Source: Paracoccus saliphilus
GTDB taxonomy: Bacteria; Pseudomonadota; Alphaproteobacteria; Rhodobacterales; Rhodobacteraceae
Assembly: GCF_028553805.1 (NCBI RefSeq)
Contig: NZ_CP067140.1
Span: 2,480,001 to 2,544,000 of the forward strand
DNA length: 64,000 bases
Reading direction: 5' to 3'
How positions within the stretch are numbered: the stretch's first letter is position 1; each line of letters starts with the position of its first letter. Below are positions 26,817-34,204 of this stretch, one piece after another. A model generated the notes under the pieces. It saw only the letters and a program-made list of their open reading frames with translations. It was not told where the DNA came from and searched no databases. Position numbers and translations under genes: made by a program.

Positions 26817-27299
26817 TCACTGCTTCGGTTCGACTGATCCACTCGATGTATGTTGCCGGCTGCTTTTGCGCGCGAGAATAAAAGCAGTTATCGGACCGAC
26901 TATGATCGCTGGGATCATCCCCATGATCAGCGCGCTATTAAGGGCAAAGACGAACCAACTCGGAAGCAAGCCGACATCTGCCGCAATGATCATCGCCAAT
27001 ATCGCTGCTCCAGTTGTAATAGTGCCGGCCAAGACTTCACGGATCATCCGGCTCCAGCCAATCATGGCAAGGCCCCTGAAAACAATAACCCATATAACCA
27101 GGGAGGGAACCACTGAGACGAGTATGGTTGCTGCTGCGGATTCTGTCCACCATCCGAGTATTGATGGGGAGAATTCAGAAATGATTGCGAAGGCGAGGTA
27201 AAGGGAAATCGCTCCCACGATCAGGAAAGTGTTCAGATACCAGCGTATGAAAATCCGAAAATCGTGCTGATATCGGCTCAACCCTATTTCACGAAGCAC
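26817..27299 (-). CDS. Multi-pass membrane protein of unknown function
   Basis: The 160-residue protein starts at GTG 27299 after AAGGATGGCCAG. Four hydrophobic segments are visible, around residues 20-42, 55-78, 88-110 and 118-145, with a polar charged tail. It lies in the cargo region between the early and late blocks. Superinfection exclusion or lysis roles are possible for such proteins, but nothing in the sequence decides it. Confidence 0.55.
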   Translation of the reverse strand: MLREIGLSRYQHDFRIFIRWYLNTFLIVGAISLYLAFAIISEFSPSILGWWTESAAATILVSVVPSLVIWVIVFRGLAMIGWSRMIREVLAGTITTGAAILAMIIAADVGLLPSWFVFALNSALIMGMIPAIIVGPITAFILARKSSRQHTSSGSVEPKQ

Positions 27300-27377
27300 C
27301 TGGCCATCCTTTCGTTAAGGCTCAACGAGGGAGCGTGAAGTCATCAACCCAAGACACGACAAGATTATCATACACGC

Positions 27378-28076
27378 TCAGGACATGTGGTCCAGAACAC
27401 CCGCCAACGCCGCCATGAGCGCGCGAGTGTTGCGAGAAGAGTCAGTCCACCCATGCCCCTTCAGCACCTGCCGAAACGATTTCCCTTGCAGGCAGATGGC
27501 CTCAACCAGATCACGATCTCGAATATTACGCGCCGTCTTTCCACCCCTTGCCGATGGCCGCACCCGTCGAACCTGCATGGCCACGCCATTACCGATCGCC
27601 CGCTGCATCCGCCGGATCGCCTCACCCTCGGCCAGAAAGGCATCCATGAACTCCCCACCCTTTCCCGATCCCGACGCGACCAGACCCTCGAGGCTGGCCA
27701 GCTTCATGCCACCGGCACTGTGCCGTTCCACGAGATCGCGATAGAGCCGCGCGGCATTGACTTGCCCCTTGGTGAAGGGCGGCGCCTGGTCCCGCTTGGC
27801 AGCCTTGATCGCCAACTGATCGAAGATGTCGATGGCCTGCGCTGCCTTGAACCCGCGCCAGCCGGTTTCCTCCGCTTTCCAGCCTGTTTTATCCTTGGGA
27901 TCGGGCATCATCACATGCGGGGTGACACTGCGCGACGGACCACGCGCCGGGGCGATCGGGATCTCGGGCCCGCAACCCTCCGCCGGAACAGCACGCGCGA
28001 TCAGCGCCTCAAAACGTTCCTGTTCATTACGCAGACGTGCCACACCAGCAGGTGGACCATAGAACTCCAACTTCAT
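27378..28076 (-). CDS. Early/late-boundary phage protein with a C-terminal HTH-like region
   Basis: The 232-residue protein is the last gene of the early leftward operon and overlaps the one before it (ATGA). The C-terminus reads RDRDLVEAICLQGKSFRQVL followed by GHGWTDSSRNTRALMAALAG, compatible with a helix-turn-helix. Its place directly before the cargo and late blocks makes a late-gene regulator possible, as with Q-type proteins, but I recognise no family. Confidence 0.55.
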   Translation of the reverse strand: MKLEFYGPPAGVARLRNEQERFEALIARAVPAEGCGPEIPIAPARGPSRSVTPHVMMPDPKDKTGWKAEETGWRGFKAAQAIDIFDQLAIKAAKRDQAPPFTKGQVNAARLYRDLVERHSAGGMKLASLEGLVASGSGKGGEFMDAFLAEGEAIRRMQRAIGNGVAMQVRRVRPSARGGKTARNIRDRDLVEAICLQGKSFRQVLKGHGWTDSSRNTRALMAALAGVLDHMS

Positions 28077-28636
28077 GCATCTGCCCCTTCTTCCACGGCG
28101 GATTGGATTGCCTCGATCTCGGCCAGTTCGGCATGCCAGCCTTCCAGCCAGCGCTTCTCATTGGGTGTGGCTCTCCCGATCTCGATATTCTCGCGGATCA
28201 CCCGCCGCCGGTGCCGATTGTTGTCTGCATCCTGCTTGAGGCGGGAAATGATGTACTTACCGGGTGGGGGGCCAAGCTTCTTGGCGACCTGGAACAACTC
28301 TACCGCCCAGCCCTCGGCCATCGCCTGTCGGCCCATGGCCGATTTGATCAGGCTGCGCGCATAGGCGCAGTCACGCGGTGGCGGGCATTGCAGGGTCATC
28401 GCCCAACTACGGATCAGCCCTTCCTCGGGCCAGACGCCCTTGCTCGCGTGGCGGGCGATCAGATCGACCATGGCACGAAGGTTGTCATCCGACATGTAAC
28501 TGAGCCAACCGCGCAATCGAGCCAAGCTCTTTTCATGCGCCTCGGCGCTAATGCCGCGCTTGCGCGACAGGCCCGCCAAGGGCTCGAACAGCAGCGCATC
28601 AACCCGCGCCTTCGCTTCCGCTGTCACACCCGACAT
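28073..28636 (-). CDS. Hypothetical early phage protein
   Basis: The 187-residue protein is helical and charged. I chose ATG 28636, preceded by GAAGGG, over the GTG two codons earlier. Recognisable stretches are SRKRGISAEAHEKSLARLRG and AKKLGPPPGKYIISRLKQDA. It overlaps the HTH-like gene and follows the GTCT-rich repeat region. A DNA-metabolism role is only inferred from the neighbourhood. Confidence 0.6.
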   Translation of the reverse strand: MSGVTAEAKARVDALLFEPLAGLSRKRGISAEAHEKSLARLRGWLSYMSDDNLRAMVDLIARHASKGVWPEEGLIRSWAMTLQCPPPRDCAYARSLIKSAMGRQAMAEGWAVELFQVAKKLGPPPGKYIISRLKQDADNNRHRRRVIRENIEIGRATPNEKRWLEGWHAELAEIEAIQSAVEEGADA

Positions 28637-28708
28637 TGCCACATCCCTTCTTTCTCAGCCCTTCCAACTTATCCACAAGTACGAACGCCGGAATGTCGCA
28701 GCCCGGTC

Positions 28709-28822
28709 GCTGTCTTTGTCTTTGTCTTTGTCCCTGTCTCTATCGAGCGAGACAGTCTCGAAGTGTCTGCGGACTGTCTCAGACTGTCTTTCGGACAGTG
28801 TCGGGACAGTTCGGAAAGTCTC
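28709..28822. repeat. GTCT/AGAC-rich repeat cluster, candidate replication origin
   Basis: Tandem TGTCTT units at 28711-28730 are followed by many ACTGTCT, GACAGT and GGACAGT elements on both strands up to 28818. The cluster lies immediately downstream of the putative replication-initiation gene (28821-29447), within the early operon. Iteron-like clustering fits an origin or a protein-binding array. It is non-coding. Confidence 0.5.
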
Positions 28823-29447
28823 AGCCGCGCGTTCGATTTCGCGCCATGGTTAGGTCCAACATGTGATCGGACCAACGGGCGATCCCGCGCTCGATCCAGC
28901 TAGAAGACCGGTATTCGCAGCCTTCCTTGACCAGCCACTCATCGATCCACCGGACCGCGGCATCGTTCTGGGCCAATTCGGCCTGATACCCGGCAAGCGA
29001 TGATCGCAACCGCAAAAGGCGCTTCGCCGCACTGGCCGCTTCGCTGCGCGCCCGGTGATCCTCTTTTCGTGACATGGCCTCGGTCAGAGAGCGCAACACC
29101 ATCGGATGCATGAGCCGGATTTCTTCCCGGCACTTGACGCGCCGCCATTTGTGCAGCGGTCCGAACTCCAACCGGCAGAGCTGCGAGAAGTGGTCGCGAT
29201 CGACAAACAGCATCTTGGCAAGGACGGCATGATCGGTCGGCAGGGTGCCCACCGGCGCTTGGTCATAGCTGATATTGATCAGGTCGAAATACAGCGCCCG
29301 GCACTCGGCAGTGCCTTTCAGGCGCATGTCGCAATTCAGCCAGCGCCGCCGCTCCCACGCCATGAAATAGTGGCTGTCGAGCCGATCCTCGACCGTCAGC
29401 GGATATTCATCGAGATCATCGATGGCCGCGAGTTGAACCTGCGTCAT
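28821..29447 (-). CDS. Putative replication-initiation protein (DUF1376-like N-terminus)
   Basis: The 208-residue protein contains HYFMAWERRRWLNCDMRLKG and ECRALYFDLINISYDQAP, then LPTDHAVLAKMLFVDRDHFS. The pattern of a layered helical module with 'work per step' spacing resembles DUF1376 or DnaD-type phage replisome organisers. The C-terminal half is basic, and ends RNRTRG. It overlaps the gene before by 4 bases, and the repeat cluster sits at its 3' end. No helicase or primase is visible, so it likely recruits host DnaB. Confidence 0.6.
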   Translation of the reverse strand: MTQVQLAAIDDLDEYPLTVEDRLDSHYFMAWERRRWLNCDMRLKGTAECRALYFDLINISYDQAPVGTLPTDHAVLAKMLFVDRDHFSQLCRLEFGPLHKWRRVKCREEIRLMHPMVLRSLTEAMSRKEDHRARSEAASAAKRLLRLRSSLAGYQAELAQNDAAVRWIDEWLVKEGCEYRSSSWIERGIARWSDHMLDLTMARNRTRG

Positions 29448-29734
29448 GCAGCAATCCTCTTGCGCTGAACCGCCGATCTAGGGTCGCCTGAGGATAGCGC
29501 CGCATGAAAGCCCTTCAGGATGCGGTCACCCTCAACACCCGCCAATGCGCAGACCTGCCAGAAATCCCGGCCGCCAAACCACGATTGGGCACGCTCGACA
29601 TCCTTGGGATGCGCCGTGATCGATGGATGCAGAGCATCTTCCCATGCCATCGACAGCACATTGCACCAAAGCGCTCGACAGGCATCGACCGGGATATGCG
29701 CAAGGGGCGATACTGTAAAATCAGGTTTTGTCAT
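29444..29734 (-). CDS. Small conserved-looking phage protein
   Basis: The 96-residue product starts at ATG 29734, which overlaps the preceding stop (ATGA). It contains AHPKDVERAQSWFGGRDFWQ followed by VCALAGVEGDRILKGF, a layout common in small alphaproteobacterial phage early genes. A helical DNA-binding function is possible; none is proved. Confidence 0.6.
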   Translation of the reverse strand: MTKPDFTVSPLAHIPVDACRALWCNVLSMAWEDALHPSITAHPKDVERAQSWFGGRDFWQVCALAGVEGDRILKGFHAALSSGDPRSAVQRKRIAA

Positions 29735-30009
29735 GTGACACCCCTGCCGGCCGGCCACCAATCCCAATCCGTCAAGCCCAACAGGCAGACACGGCGATAT
29801 GCACCACGCCAGCCCGTGGTGCGCCATTCATGGCCGGTGTCGTTGCAGCGCAACATGACGACGGTGGTGGAAGTAGCGATGTCCTCGATGTCCGCCGAGT
29901 CCATGCGGAGATCGGCAGCGACCTGGTCGACGCTGCGATCAACCAACATCCTGCGAATGCCTGAGGGAGTGATTTCGAGAATATCTTTCAATCTTGTCTC
30001 CCATCCCAA
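29731..30009 (-). CDS. Small early phage protein
   Basis: The 92-residue protein has a helical N-terminus (ITPSGIRRMLVDRSVDQVAA followed by DLRMDSADIED) that could be a HTH, then a Trp-rich C-terminus (GHEWRTTGWRGAYRR, WDWWPAGRG). It overlaps its neighbours on both sides. Function unknown. Confidence 0.55.
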   Translation of the reverse strand: MGWETRLKDILEITPSGIRRMLVDRSVDQVAADLRMDSADIEDIATSTTVVMLRCNDTGHEWRTTGWRGAYRRVCLLGLTDWDWWPAGRGVT

Positions 30010-30131
30010 TCCAAGCCGCAGCGCTGGAAGAATTTTTCCGCCGTTTTCTTGAAGCGATGATGCAGGGAAAGGGCGCGGGTCGACCGCGCCTCGTAGAACC
30101 TTCCCATCAGGTAATTATAGAGCCTGGTCAT
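29988..30131 (-). CDS. Small basic protein, 47 residues
   Basis: The reading frame from ATG 30131 to TGA 29988 encodes a basic product starting MTRLYNYLMGRFYEARSTRA. Its start overlaps the upstream stop by 4 bases (ATGA) and its end overlaps the next start by 22 bases, the same coupling used along this operon. That coupling is the main reason for calling it. Function unknown. Confidence 0.5.
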   Translation of the reverse strand: MTRLYNYLMGRFYEARSTRALSLHHRFKKTAEKFFQRCGLDWDGRQD

Positions 30132-30364
30132 TTGCGCCCCTCGATCCGGCCAAAGACAACTTCGGCGCCAGCGATGGCAATGACGGCCATGACATAGCGA
30201 AGCGAGGCGTCATGTTCTTCGCGCAGCCAGTTCTTCACCTGGCGCTGCGAGACATCGAGGACACCGGCAGCTTTAACGGTCAGATCATGCTCGGATGGCG
30301 ACGGAAATGCGCGCCAAAGCATGTTGCGAAACCACTTTCGCGGATTTTCGGCAGGATTTTTCAT
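30128..30364 (-). CDS. HTH protein of the early leftward operon
   Basis: The 78-residue product from ATG 30364 (preceded by GGAGA) contains LTVKAAGVLDVSQRQVKNWL, a clear helix-turn-helix of Cro/CI style, followed by DASLRYVMAVIAIAGAE. It may be a CII- or Cro-like regulator. An ATG seven codons upstream is an alternative start. Confidence 0.65.
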   Translation of the reverse strand: MKNPAENPRKWFRNMLWRAFPSPSEHDLTVKAAGVLDVSQRQVKNWLREEHDASLRYVMAVIAIAGAEVVFGRIEGRK

Positions 30365-30438
30365 CGGAAAGTCTCCATGTTTCATCTGTGAGGGTGAAAC
30401 TGGAGAAGACGATGAGCAGGAGGGCGCGGTGTGGATGG

Positions 30439-30657
30439 TCACGCTGCGTCCTCCCGGGAGGAGCGCTTAGAACGGCGCGATCTTTCAGCTACCAGTGCTG
30501 CACGAATACGTGCTTCAGTTTCTGGCCAAACACGACCCGAGCTACGAAGCCTCGGCATGAGACGCCCATTTTTTGCCAAGACAATACCCGCCCGGTACTC
30601 AGACAGCCCAGTCTCGGCAATAAAATCATCGATCTCGGTAAGCAGGTTGTGTTTCAT
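30439..30657 (-). CDS. Cro-like DNA-binding protein
   Basis: The 72-residue product begins MKHNLLTEIDDFIAETGLSE and continues RAGIVLAKNGRLMPRLRSSG, a compact helical DNA-binding fold seen in small alphaproteobacterial phage proteins next to the repressor. It is divergent from the repressor gene. Its promoter overlaps operator O1, and the -10 element ends only 9 bases before the ATG, so the mRNA should be nearly leaderless. This also excludes the earlier in-frame start at 30675. Expected role: lytic switch. Confidence 0.65.
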   Translation of the reverse strand: MKHNLLTEIDDFIAETGLSEYRAGIVLAKNGRLMPRLRSSGRVWPETEARIRAALVAERSRRSKRSSREDAA

Positions 30658-30665
30658 AATTCGAC

Positions 30666-30694
30666 GTATAGGCACGCTATAGCGTTCATGTCAA
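30666..30694 (-). promoter_or_regulatory. Leftward early promoter (P-left)
   Basis: On the minus strand TTGACA (30689-30694) and CTATAC (30666-30671) are separated by exactly 17 bases. Operator O1 fills the spacer. The expected transcript starts only a few bases before the Cro-like ATG at 30657. Confidence 0.75.
30672..30687. promoter_or_regulatory. Operator O1
   Basis: GCACGCTATAGCGTTC, close to the perfect palindrome of O3. It lies within the spacer of the leftward promoter, so binding should block it. Confidence 0.75.
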
Positions 30695-30695
30695 T

Positions 30696-30711
30696 GCACG
30701 CCATAACGTTC
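30696..30711. promoter_or_regulatory. Operator O2
   Basis: GCACGCCATAACGTTC is a degenerate copy centred 24 bases from O1, just upstream of the leftward -35. Two sites about two helical turns apart fit cooperative repressor binding. Confidence 0.65.
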
Positions 30712-30746
30712 GAGCCGCGCGCAGATAGTCGTGCTAATCAATCGTC

Positions 30747-31112
30747 ATGAATAAAGGTTGGTTCGATAGACTTGTCCTGGCCATCGAGGCCGACGATCGC
30801 GGGATGCGAGAACTAAGCCGGCTTGCCGGCGTGGGGCCAAACTATGTTCAGCAGATGATCAAAAACCACAAAGAACCGGGAGCGGATCGACTAGCACGGA
30901 TACTTGATGTGCTGGGCAAGAAGAACGCTCTATACATCCTCACTGGCATCAAGGCTGATGACGATGACCTTGCATTCCTGGCAGTTCTTCAAAGCCTTCG
31001 CCCTGATGTGAAGAATCAGGCGAAGGCGCTTCTTGCTTCAATGCAAGCTGACGGAGAGAATGCAACGCAATCTCCCTCTGTGAATCAGGAAGATTCGCCC
31101 ACAGAGCAATGA
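30747..31112 (+). CDS. Prophage repressor (HTH, C2/CI-like)
   Basis: The 121-residue protein has an N-terminal HTH (MRELSRLAGVGPNYVQQMIK) followed by EPGADRLARILDVLGKKNAL, typical of XRE/CI-like phage repressors. It lacks the LexA/CI peptidase domain, so SOS cleavage would have to work another way or not at all. A GCTAAT box at 30733-30738 lies 8 bases before the ATG, suggesting a very short leader. It is divergent from the Cro-like gene across O1/O2 and most likely binds the four operators. Confidence 0.75.
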   Translation: MNKGWFDRLVLAIEADDRGMRELSRLAGVGPNYVQQMIKNHKEPGADRLARILDVLGKKNALYILTGIKADDDDLAFLAVLQSLRPDVKNQAKALLASMQADGENATQSPSVNQEDSPTEQ

Positions 31113-31208
31113 TTTCTATGTCAATAGCATTCATGACGCCCTCCGCCCGCACTGGAACATTAGGCGAACATTCGCCGATCAGCAACCCGAGAGCCGCTAA
31201 AGAATTGC

Positions 31209-31655
31209 CTAGAAATCCAAGTCCAATTTTACCCCAAATGATCCTTCATCCACCTTCACTCGCCTTTTGCGTAGCCAGCCGCCGACGATTAGCGCCTCGA
31301 CCAATACCCTCTCACCGACCCACCCCATGCGGTCTAGTTGCGTTGTCCACCGCGCCGCATCAGCCCGAGAAAGATATCCAACCTTCTTATCCTCTATCAA
31401 AACGGCAACAGCGTTCGCATCGTAGGGATTGCTAGGCTCGGCCATAAGTACTGCATCACATTCCAACTCAACGCCTTCCTCTGTCTTTGGGCCTGCCAAG
31501 CTAGTGAGCTCAGCTTGATAGTGACTTTCCCCGACAATATCGAACTCATAATCGCCTGGGCCCGATATCCGCCTCATCCTGTGCGATGTACTATTTTGCA
31601 GGGGCGAACTATCGCGAGCCCCGCCGAGGCCGAATAGCCAACTCAACAATCCCAT
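31209..31655 (-). CDS. HIRAN-domain protein
   Basis: ATG 31655 has a strong site (GGAGG at normal spacing), so I reject the earlier ATG. The 148-residue product starts MGLLSWLFGLGG and then has FDIVGESHYQAELTSL and MAEPSNPYDANAVAVLIEDK with VGYLSRADAARW, matching the HIRAN fold that binds DNA ends or stalled forks. It is convergent with the repressor and its start lies 80 bases from O3. It may be expressed in lysogeny or shut off by the repressor. Confidence 0.7.
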   Translation of the reverse strand: MGLLSWLFGLGGARDSSPLQNSTSHRMRRISGPGDYEFDIVGESHYQAELTSLAGPKTEEGVELECDAVLMAEPSNPYDANAVAVLIEDKKVGYLSRADAARWTTQLDRMGWVGERVLVEALIVGGWLRKRRVKVDEGSFGVKLDLDF

Positions 31656-31734
31656 AGGTTCCTCCAATTGGGGCAGCGATTCTCGAATTGATTGTGGCAA
31701 AGCACCGATCAACTTTACAGAAGAACCAATTGAT

Positions 31735-31750
31735 GAACGCTATAGCGTTC
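31735..31750. promoter_or_regulatory. Operator O3
   Basis: GAACGCTATAGCGTTC is a perfect 16-base palindrome, the best copy of the set, in the divergent region between the HIRAN gene and the rightward early genes. Confidence 0.8.
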
Positions 31751-31758
31751 TATCTGTA

Positions 31759-31787
31759 TTGACATGAACGCAATAGCGTGCAATCCA
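31759..31787 (+). promoter_or_regulatory. Rightward early promoter (P-right)
   Basis: TTGACA at 31759-31764 is followed after 17 bases by AATCCA (31782-31787), a weak -10. The spacer begins TGAACGC and holds O4, the same design as the leftward promoter. It would drive the genes from 31823. Confidence 0.6.
31766..31781. promoter_or_regulatory. Operator O4
   Basis: GAACGCAATAGCGTGC, two changes from O3, centred 31 bases from it and lying inside the rightward promoter spacer. Confidence 0.7.
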
Positions 31788-31822
31788 ATCCCAACCGACA
31801 CCCATCGGAAGGGAGCTCACCA

Positions 31823-32140
31823 GTGACGACCTCAGCATTTTTTGTGGAACCTGCGCAGTTCGCATCTGAGCAGATGGAAGCCCGCCATTTCGCGCCTGGT
31901 GAGATCGCGGGAGCCGTCATCCCCTACGGCACTGTCATCATCAAATACCGCAGTGGTGATCTTGATCGCTTTCCGGGCGTTCCTGCGGCTGCGGCTCGTG
32001 AGATGGCCGAAAAGGTTCACGATTCCCGGGCATTCTCTGGAACGCTGATGATCGAATGCGCTGGCTGTATCGGCATAATCAATATGGCCGAGGTCGAGAG
32101 CATCACGTTCCTGCAGGGTCAGAACGAGGCCCAGCCATGA
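31823..32140 (+). CDS. Early rightward phage protein
   Basis: GTG 31823 is preceded by AAGGGAG at 8 bases. The 105-residue product contains HFAPGEIAGAVIPYGTVIIK and MIECAGCIGIINMAEVESIT, with two close cysteines. First gene of the rightward operon. Function unknown. Confidence 0.55.
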   Translation: MTTSAFFVEPAQFASEQMEARHFAPGEIAGAVIPYGTVIIKYRSGDLDRFPGVPAAAAREMAEKVHDSRAFSGTLMIECAGCIGIINMAEVESITFLQGQNEAQP

Positions 32141-32271
32141 CCCTCGAGCTGATCGCCCTTCGCGCCGCCCAAGCCACCCTATTCGTCACGTTCCTGCTGA
32201 CCGCGCCGACTTTCATGGCGCTGCTTATCCGGTGGGGCGGAACGACCGTGCAACAGGCGATGGGCTGGTGA
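32137..32271 (+). CDS. Small membrane protein, 44 residues
   Basis: The ATG overlaps the preceding stop (ATGA). The product starts MTLELIALRAAQATLFVTFL and is a single hydrophobic helix with a short polar tail. Translational coupling is the main support. Confidence 0.5.
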   Translation: MTLELIALRAAQATLFVTFLLTAPTFMALLIRWGGTTVQQAMGW

Positions 32272-32366
32272 AGCGATGCCGCATCCCCACTTTTCATCAG
32301 ATATTCACTTTCGCGCCACGACCTGGTGCGCATCGGAAGGGTGCCGTTCTGCTTCGCACCCCACTG

Positions 32367-32412
32367 GCCCGCGACTGCGCCTCTTCTCCTCAACTCCCCT
32401 GCGGTCGCGGGC
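32367..32412 (+). terminator. Terminator or attenuator within the rightward operon
   Basis: GCCCGCGACTGC (32367-32378) pairs with GCGGTCGCGGGC (32401-32412) with one wobble and is followed by ATTTTT. It lies between the membrane-protein gene and the 32443 gene and may reduce readthrough unless an antiterminator acts. The rest of the 32272-32442 gap shows nothing else. Confidence 0.6.
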
Positions 32413-32442
32413 ATTTTTCACCTTCAGCTGAAAGGACAATTC

Positions 32443-32805
32443 ATGTCGCAGACACCGGAACTGCGCAGCCTCGATCAGATTCTGTCTCTGGCAGATAACG
32501 GAGATTACCTGCCCGACCTGCAAGAGCGCATCGAGGCCAACAATATCGAGATGCGGCAATTCGCCAATGATTTCTCGGCCAGCGCCAAGGCCAAGATCAC
32601 GCTCACCATCGACATGAAGCTGGATCGTTTCGGCCAGTTGGAGCTGACGGTGGATGACAAGATCGTCGGGCCCAAGCCGCCGAAGCACAAGGCGGTCGCC
32701 TGGATGACCGGCGGCGGTGCCATCACCACCCACAATCCCGCGCAATCCCGCATGGAAATCCGCGACGCCGATGATGGTCGCCGCGAGCTGCGCACTGCTG
32801 AGTAA
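32443..32805 (+). CDS. Early phage protein preceding DUF2303 gene
   Basis: The 120-residue product starts after GAAAGGACAATTC. It contains ELRSLDQILSLADNGDYLPD and ITLTIDMKLDRFGQLELTVD with IVGPKPPKHKAVAWM, a beta-rich body. Small proteins of this type regularly precede DUF2303 genes in prophages, suggesting a shared function. No catalytic motif seen. Confidence 0.6.
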   Translation: MSQTPELRSLDQILSLADNGDYLPDLQERIEANNIEMRQFANDFSASAKAKITLTIDMKLDRFGQLELTVDDKIVGPKPPKHKAVAWMTGGGAITTHNPAQSRMEIRDADDGRRELRTAE

Positions 32806-32817
32806 GGAGAGCTGACC

Positions 32818-33801
32818 GTGACCCAGGACACCCCGAAGAATATCGCCGAGACGGTGATCGAGGAAATGAAGCGCGTGGGTGAGGTGCAGTTCGTCTCGCT
32901 TCCCACGGCAGAAGCGCCGGAGACACCCTATATCGTCGCCGCGCCAGAAGGCATGAAGTTGCATGATCTGACTGCACAGCATCGCTCGGTCATGGAGGCG
33001 CTGCGCCCGCTACAGCGCAAGGGCAAGGCACAGTTGGCCGATCTCGATAGCCTGATTGCCTGGACCAATCGCTTCAAGGGCGAAGCCACTGCTTTGTTCG
33101 GACAAATCCATCCGACGCCGAAGATGCTTTCCGTGATCGACTATCACGGTGGCGGCGCGCCGGTGATTGATCCCGAGGGTGGTGATCCCTCCGCCAGCCA
33201 TGGCCGTCATACCGGCGTCTATACCTTCCCGGTTTCCGAGGAATGGAAGCGCTGGAACGGCATCAGCGGTAAGAGCCTGACGAAAGACGAGTTCGGCGAA
33301 TTCATCGAGGACAATGCCAATGACTTCCTCGATCCGACGCCGGCGCTGTTGGGCAAAGCCTCCGGTGATCTGCAGCCATGGGAAGAGCGTATGATCGAGA
33401 TTGCGCAGAAGCTGCAGGGCCGGTTCGGGCAATATGCGGCGCTGGCGCATCTGTCACGTGAGTTCCAGGTCCATGAAACTGGCCATCTGCAGGTCAAGAC
33501 TGATCGCGACACGGGCGAGGCTAAGGTCCAGTTCCTGACCGAGCACAAGGATCCCGATGGCCAGCCGCTGAGCCTGCCGAACCTGTTTATGATTGCCATC
33601 CCGGTTTTCGAGGAAGGCGCGCTATACCGCCTCGCCGTTCGCTTCCGCTACCGGAAGTCCGGCAGCGAGGTGCGGTTCATCGTCAGTCTCTACAATGCCG
33701 ATGTCGCGCTTCGCGATGCCGCACGGGAGGCCATGTATCGCGCACAGGCCGAGACCGAGGTTCCGCTCATGATGGGTGTGCCCGAGGTGGGCGTGGCATG
33801 A
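32818..33801 (+). CDS. DUF2303 (YfdQ-like) family protein
   Basis: The 327-residue protein starts at GTG 32818 after AAGGAGAGCTGACC. Typical features are MKLHDLTAQHRSVMEALRPL, SVIDYHGGGAP, HTGVYTFPVSEEWKRWNG and FRYRKSGSEVRFIVSLYNAD. The family is widespread in prophages, and its function is not established; a role near recombination or replication genes is often assumed. It ends overlapping the next gene (ATGA). Confidence 0.8.
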   Translation: MTQDTPKNIAETVIEEMKRVGEVQFVSLPTAEAPETPYIVAAPEGMKLHDLTAQHRSVMEALRPLQRKGKAQLADLDSLIAWTNRFKGEATALFGQIHPTPKMLSVIDYHGGGAPVIDPEGGDPSASHGRHTGVYTFPVSEEWKRWNGISGKSLTKDEFGEFIEDNANDFLDPTPALLGKASGDLQPWEERMIEIAQKLQGRFGQYAALAHLSREFQVHETGHLQVKTDRDTGEAKVQFLTEHKDPDGQPLSLPNLFMIAIPVFEEGALYRLAVRFRYRKSGSEVRFIVSLYNADVALRDAAREAMYRAQAETEVPLMMGVPEVGVA

Positions 33802-33995
33802 GCGGCACTGAGAAACACAGGGTGGCGCCAATGCGCCATCCCATCGAACCGTTGCCGATTGACCTTCCGGCTGTCGAGGATCACGAGGTGCCGTCACCCC
33901 TGCAGTCCATCAAGGCCCGTGATCTGATCTTCATCGCGGTCGGCATGTTCGGCACCTTCGCTGGTGGTGCGCTGGCCGCACGGTGGTTGAAATGA
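33798..33995 (+). CDS. Small single-pass membrane protein
   Basis: The 65-residue product begins MSGTEKHRVAPMRHPIEPLP and has one hydrophobic segment near the C-terminus (DLIFIAVGMFGTFAGGALAA). It overlaps both neighbours in ATGA fashion. Function unknown. Confidence 0.55.
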   Translation: MSGTEKHRVAPMRHPIEPLPIDLPAVEDHEVPSPLQSIKARDLIFIAVGMFGTFAGGALAARWLK

Positions 33996-34204
33996 GCATC
34001 CCTACCCTTTCCGCCTTCACCGACGATCAGCTCCGCGAGGCTTACGCCTTCCAGGTCCGCCAAGGCTATCGCGGTGACATGGGTCGCACTGCAGCTGCGA
34101 TGGCGTTGCTCGAAGATGACGGCACTATTGCCGATGACGACATGATCGAGCGGCTGGCGGCCGAGATCGGGCGAGCGGTTGAGGAGTCGGGTGCGCATGA
34201 CTGA
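33992..34204 (+). CDS. Small acidic phage protein
   Basis: The 70-residue product from ATG 33992 is helical and acidic (TDDQLREAYAFQVRQGYRGD, LLEDDGTIADDDMIERLAAE). It overlaps its neighbours. No family recognised. Confidence 0.55.
   Translation: MSIPTLSAFTDDQLREAYAFQVRQGYRGDMGRTAAAMALLEDDGTIADDDMIERLAAEIGRAVEESGAHD

Noticed and set aside
28636..28875. Frames rich in Leu-Cys or Lys-Thr repeats across the GTCT array
   Set aside because: Their repeat composition comes from the DNA repeat; they overlap the array and have no start signals.
28600..30700. Search for a CRISPR array in the repeat-rich early region
   Set aside because: Repeats are 6-8 bases, without regular spacers of 30-40 bases.
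30949..31185. Minus-strand frame of 78 codons opposite the repressor end
   Set aside because: It is antisense to the clear repressor gene, without a ribosome site.
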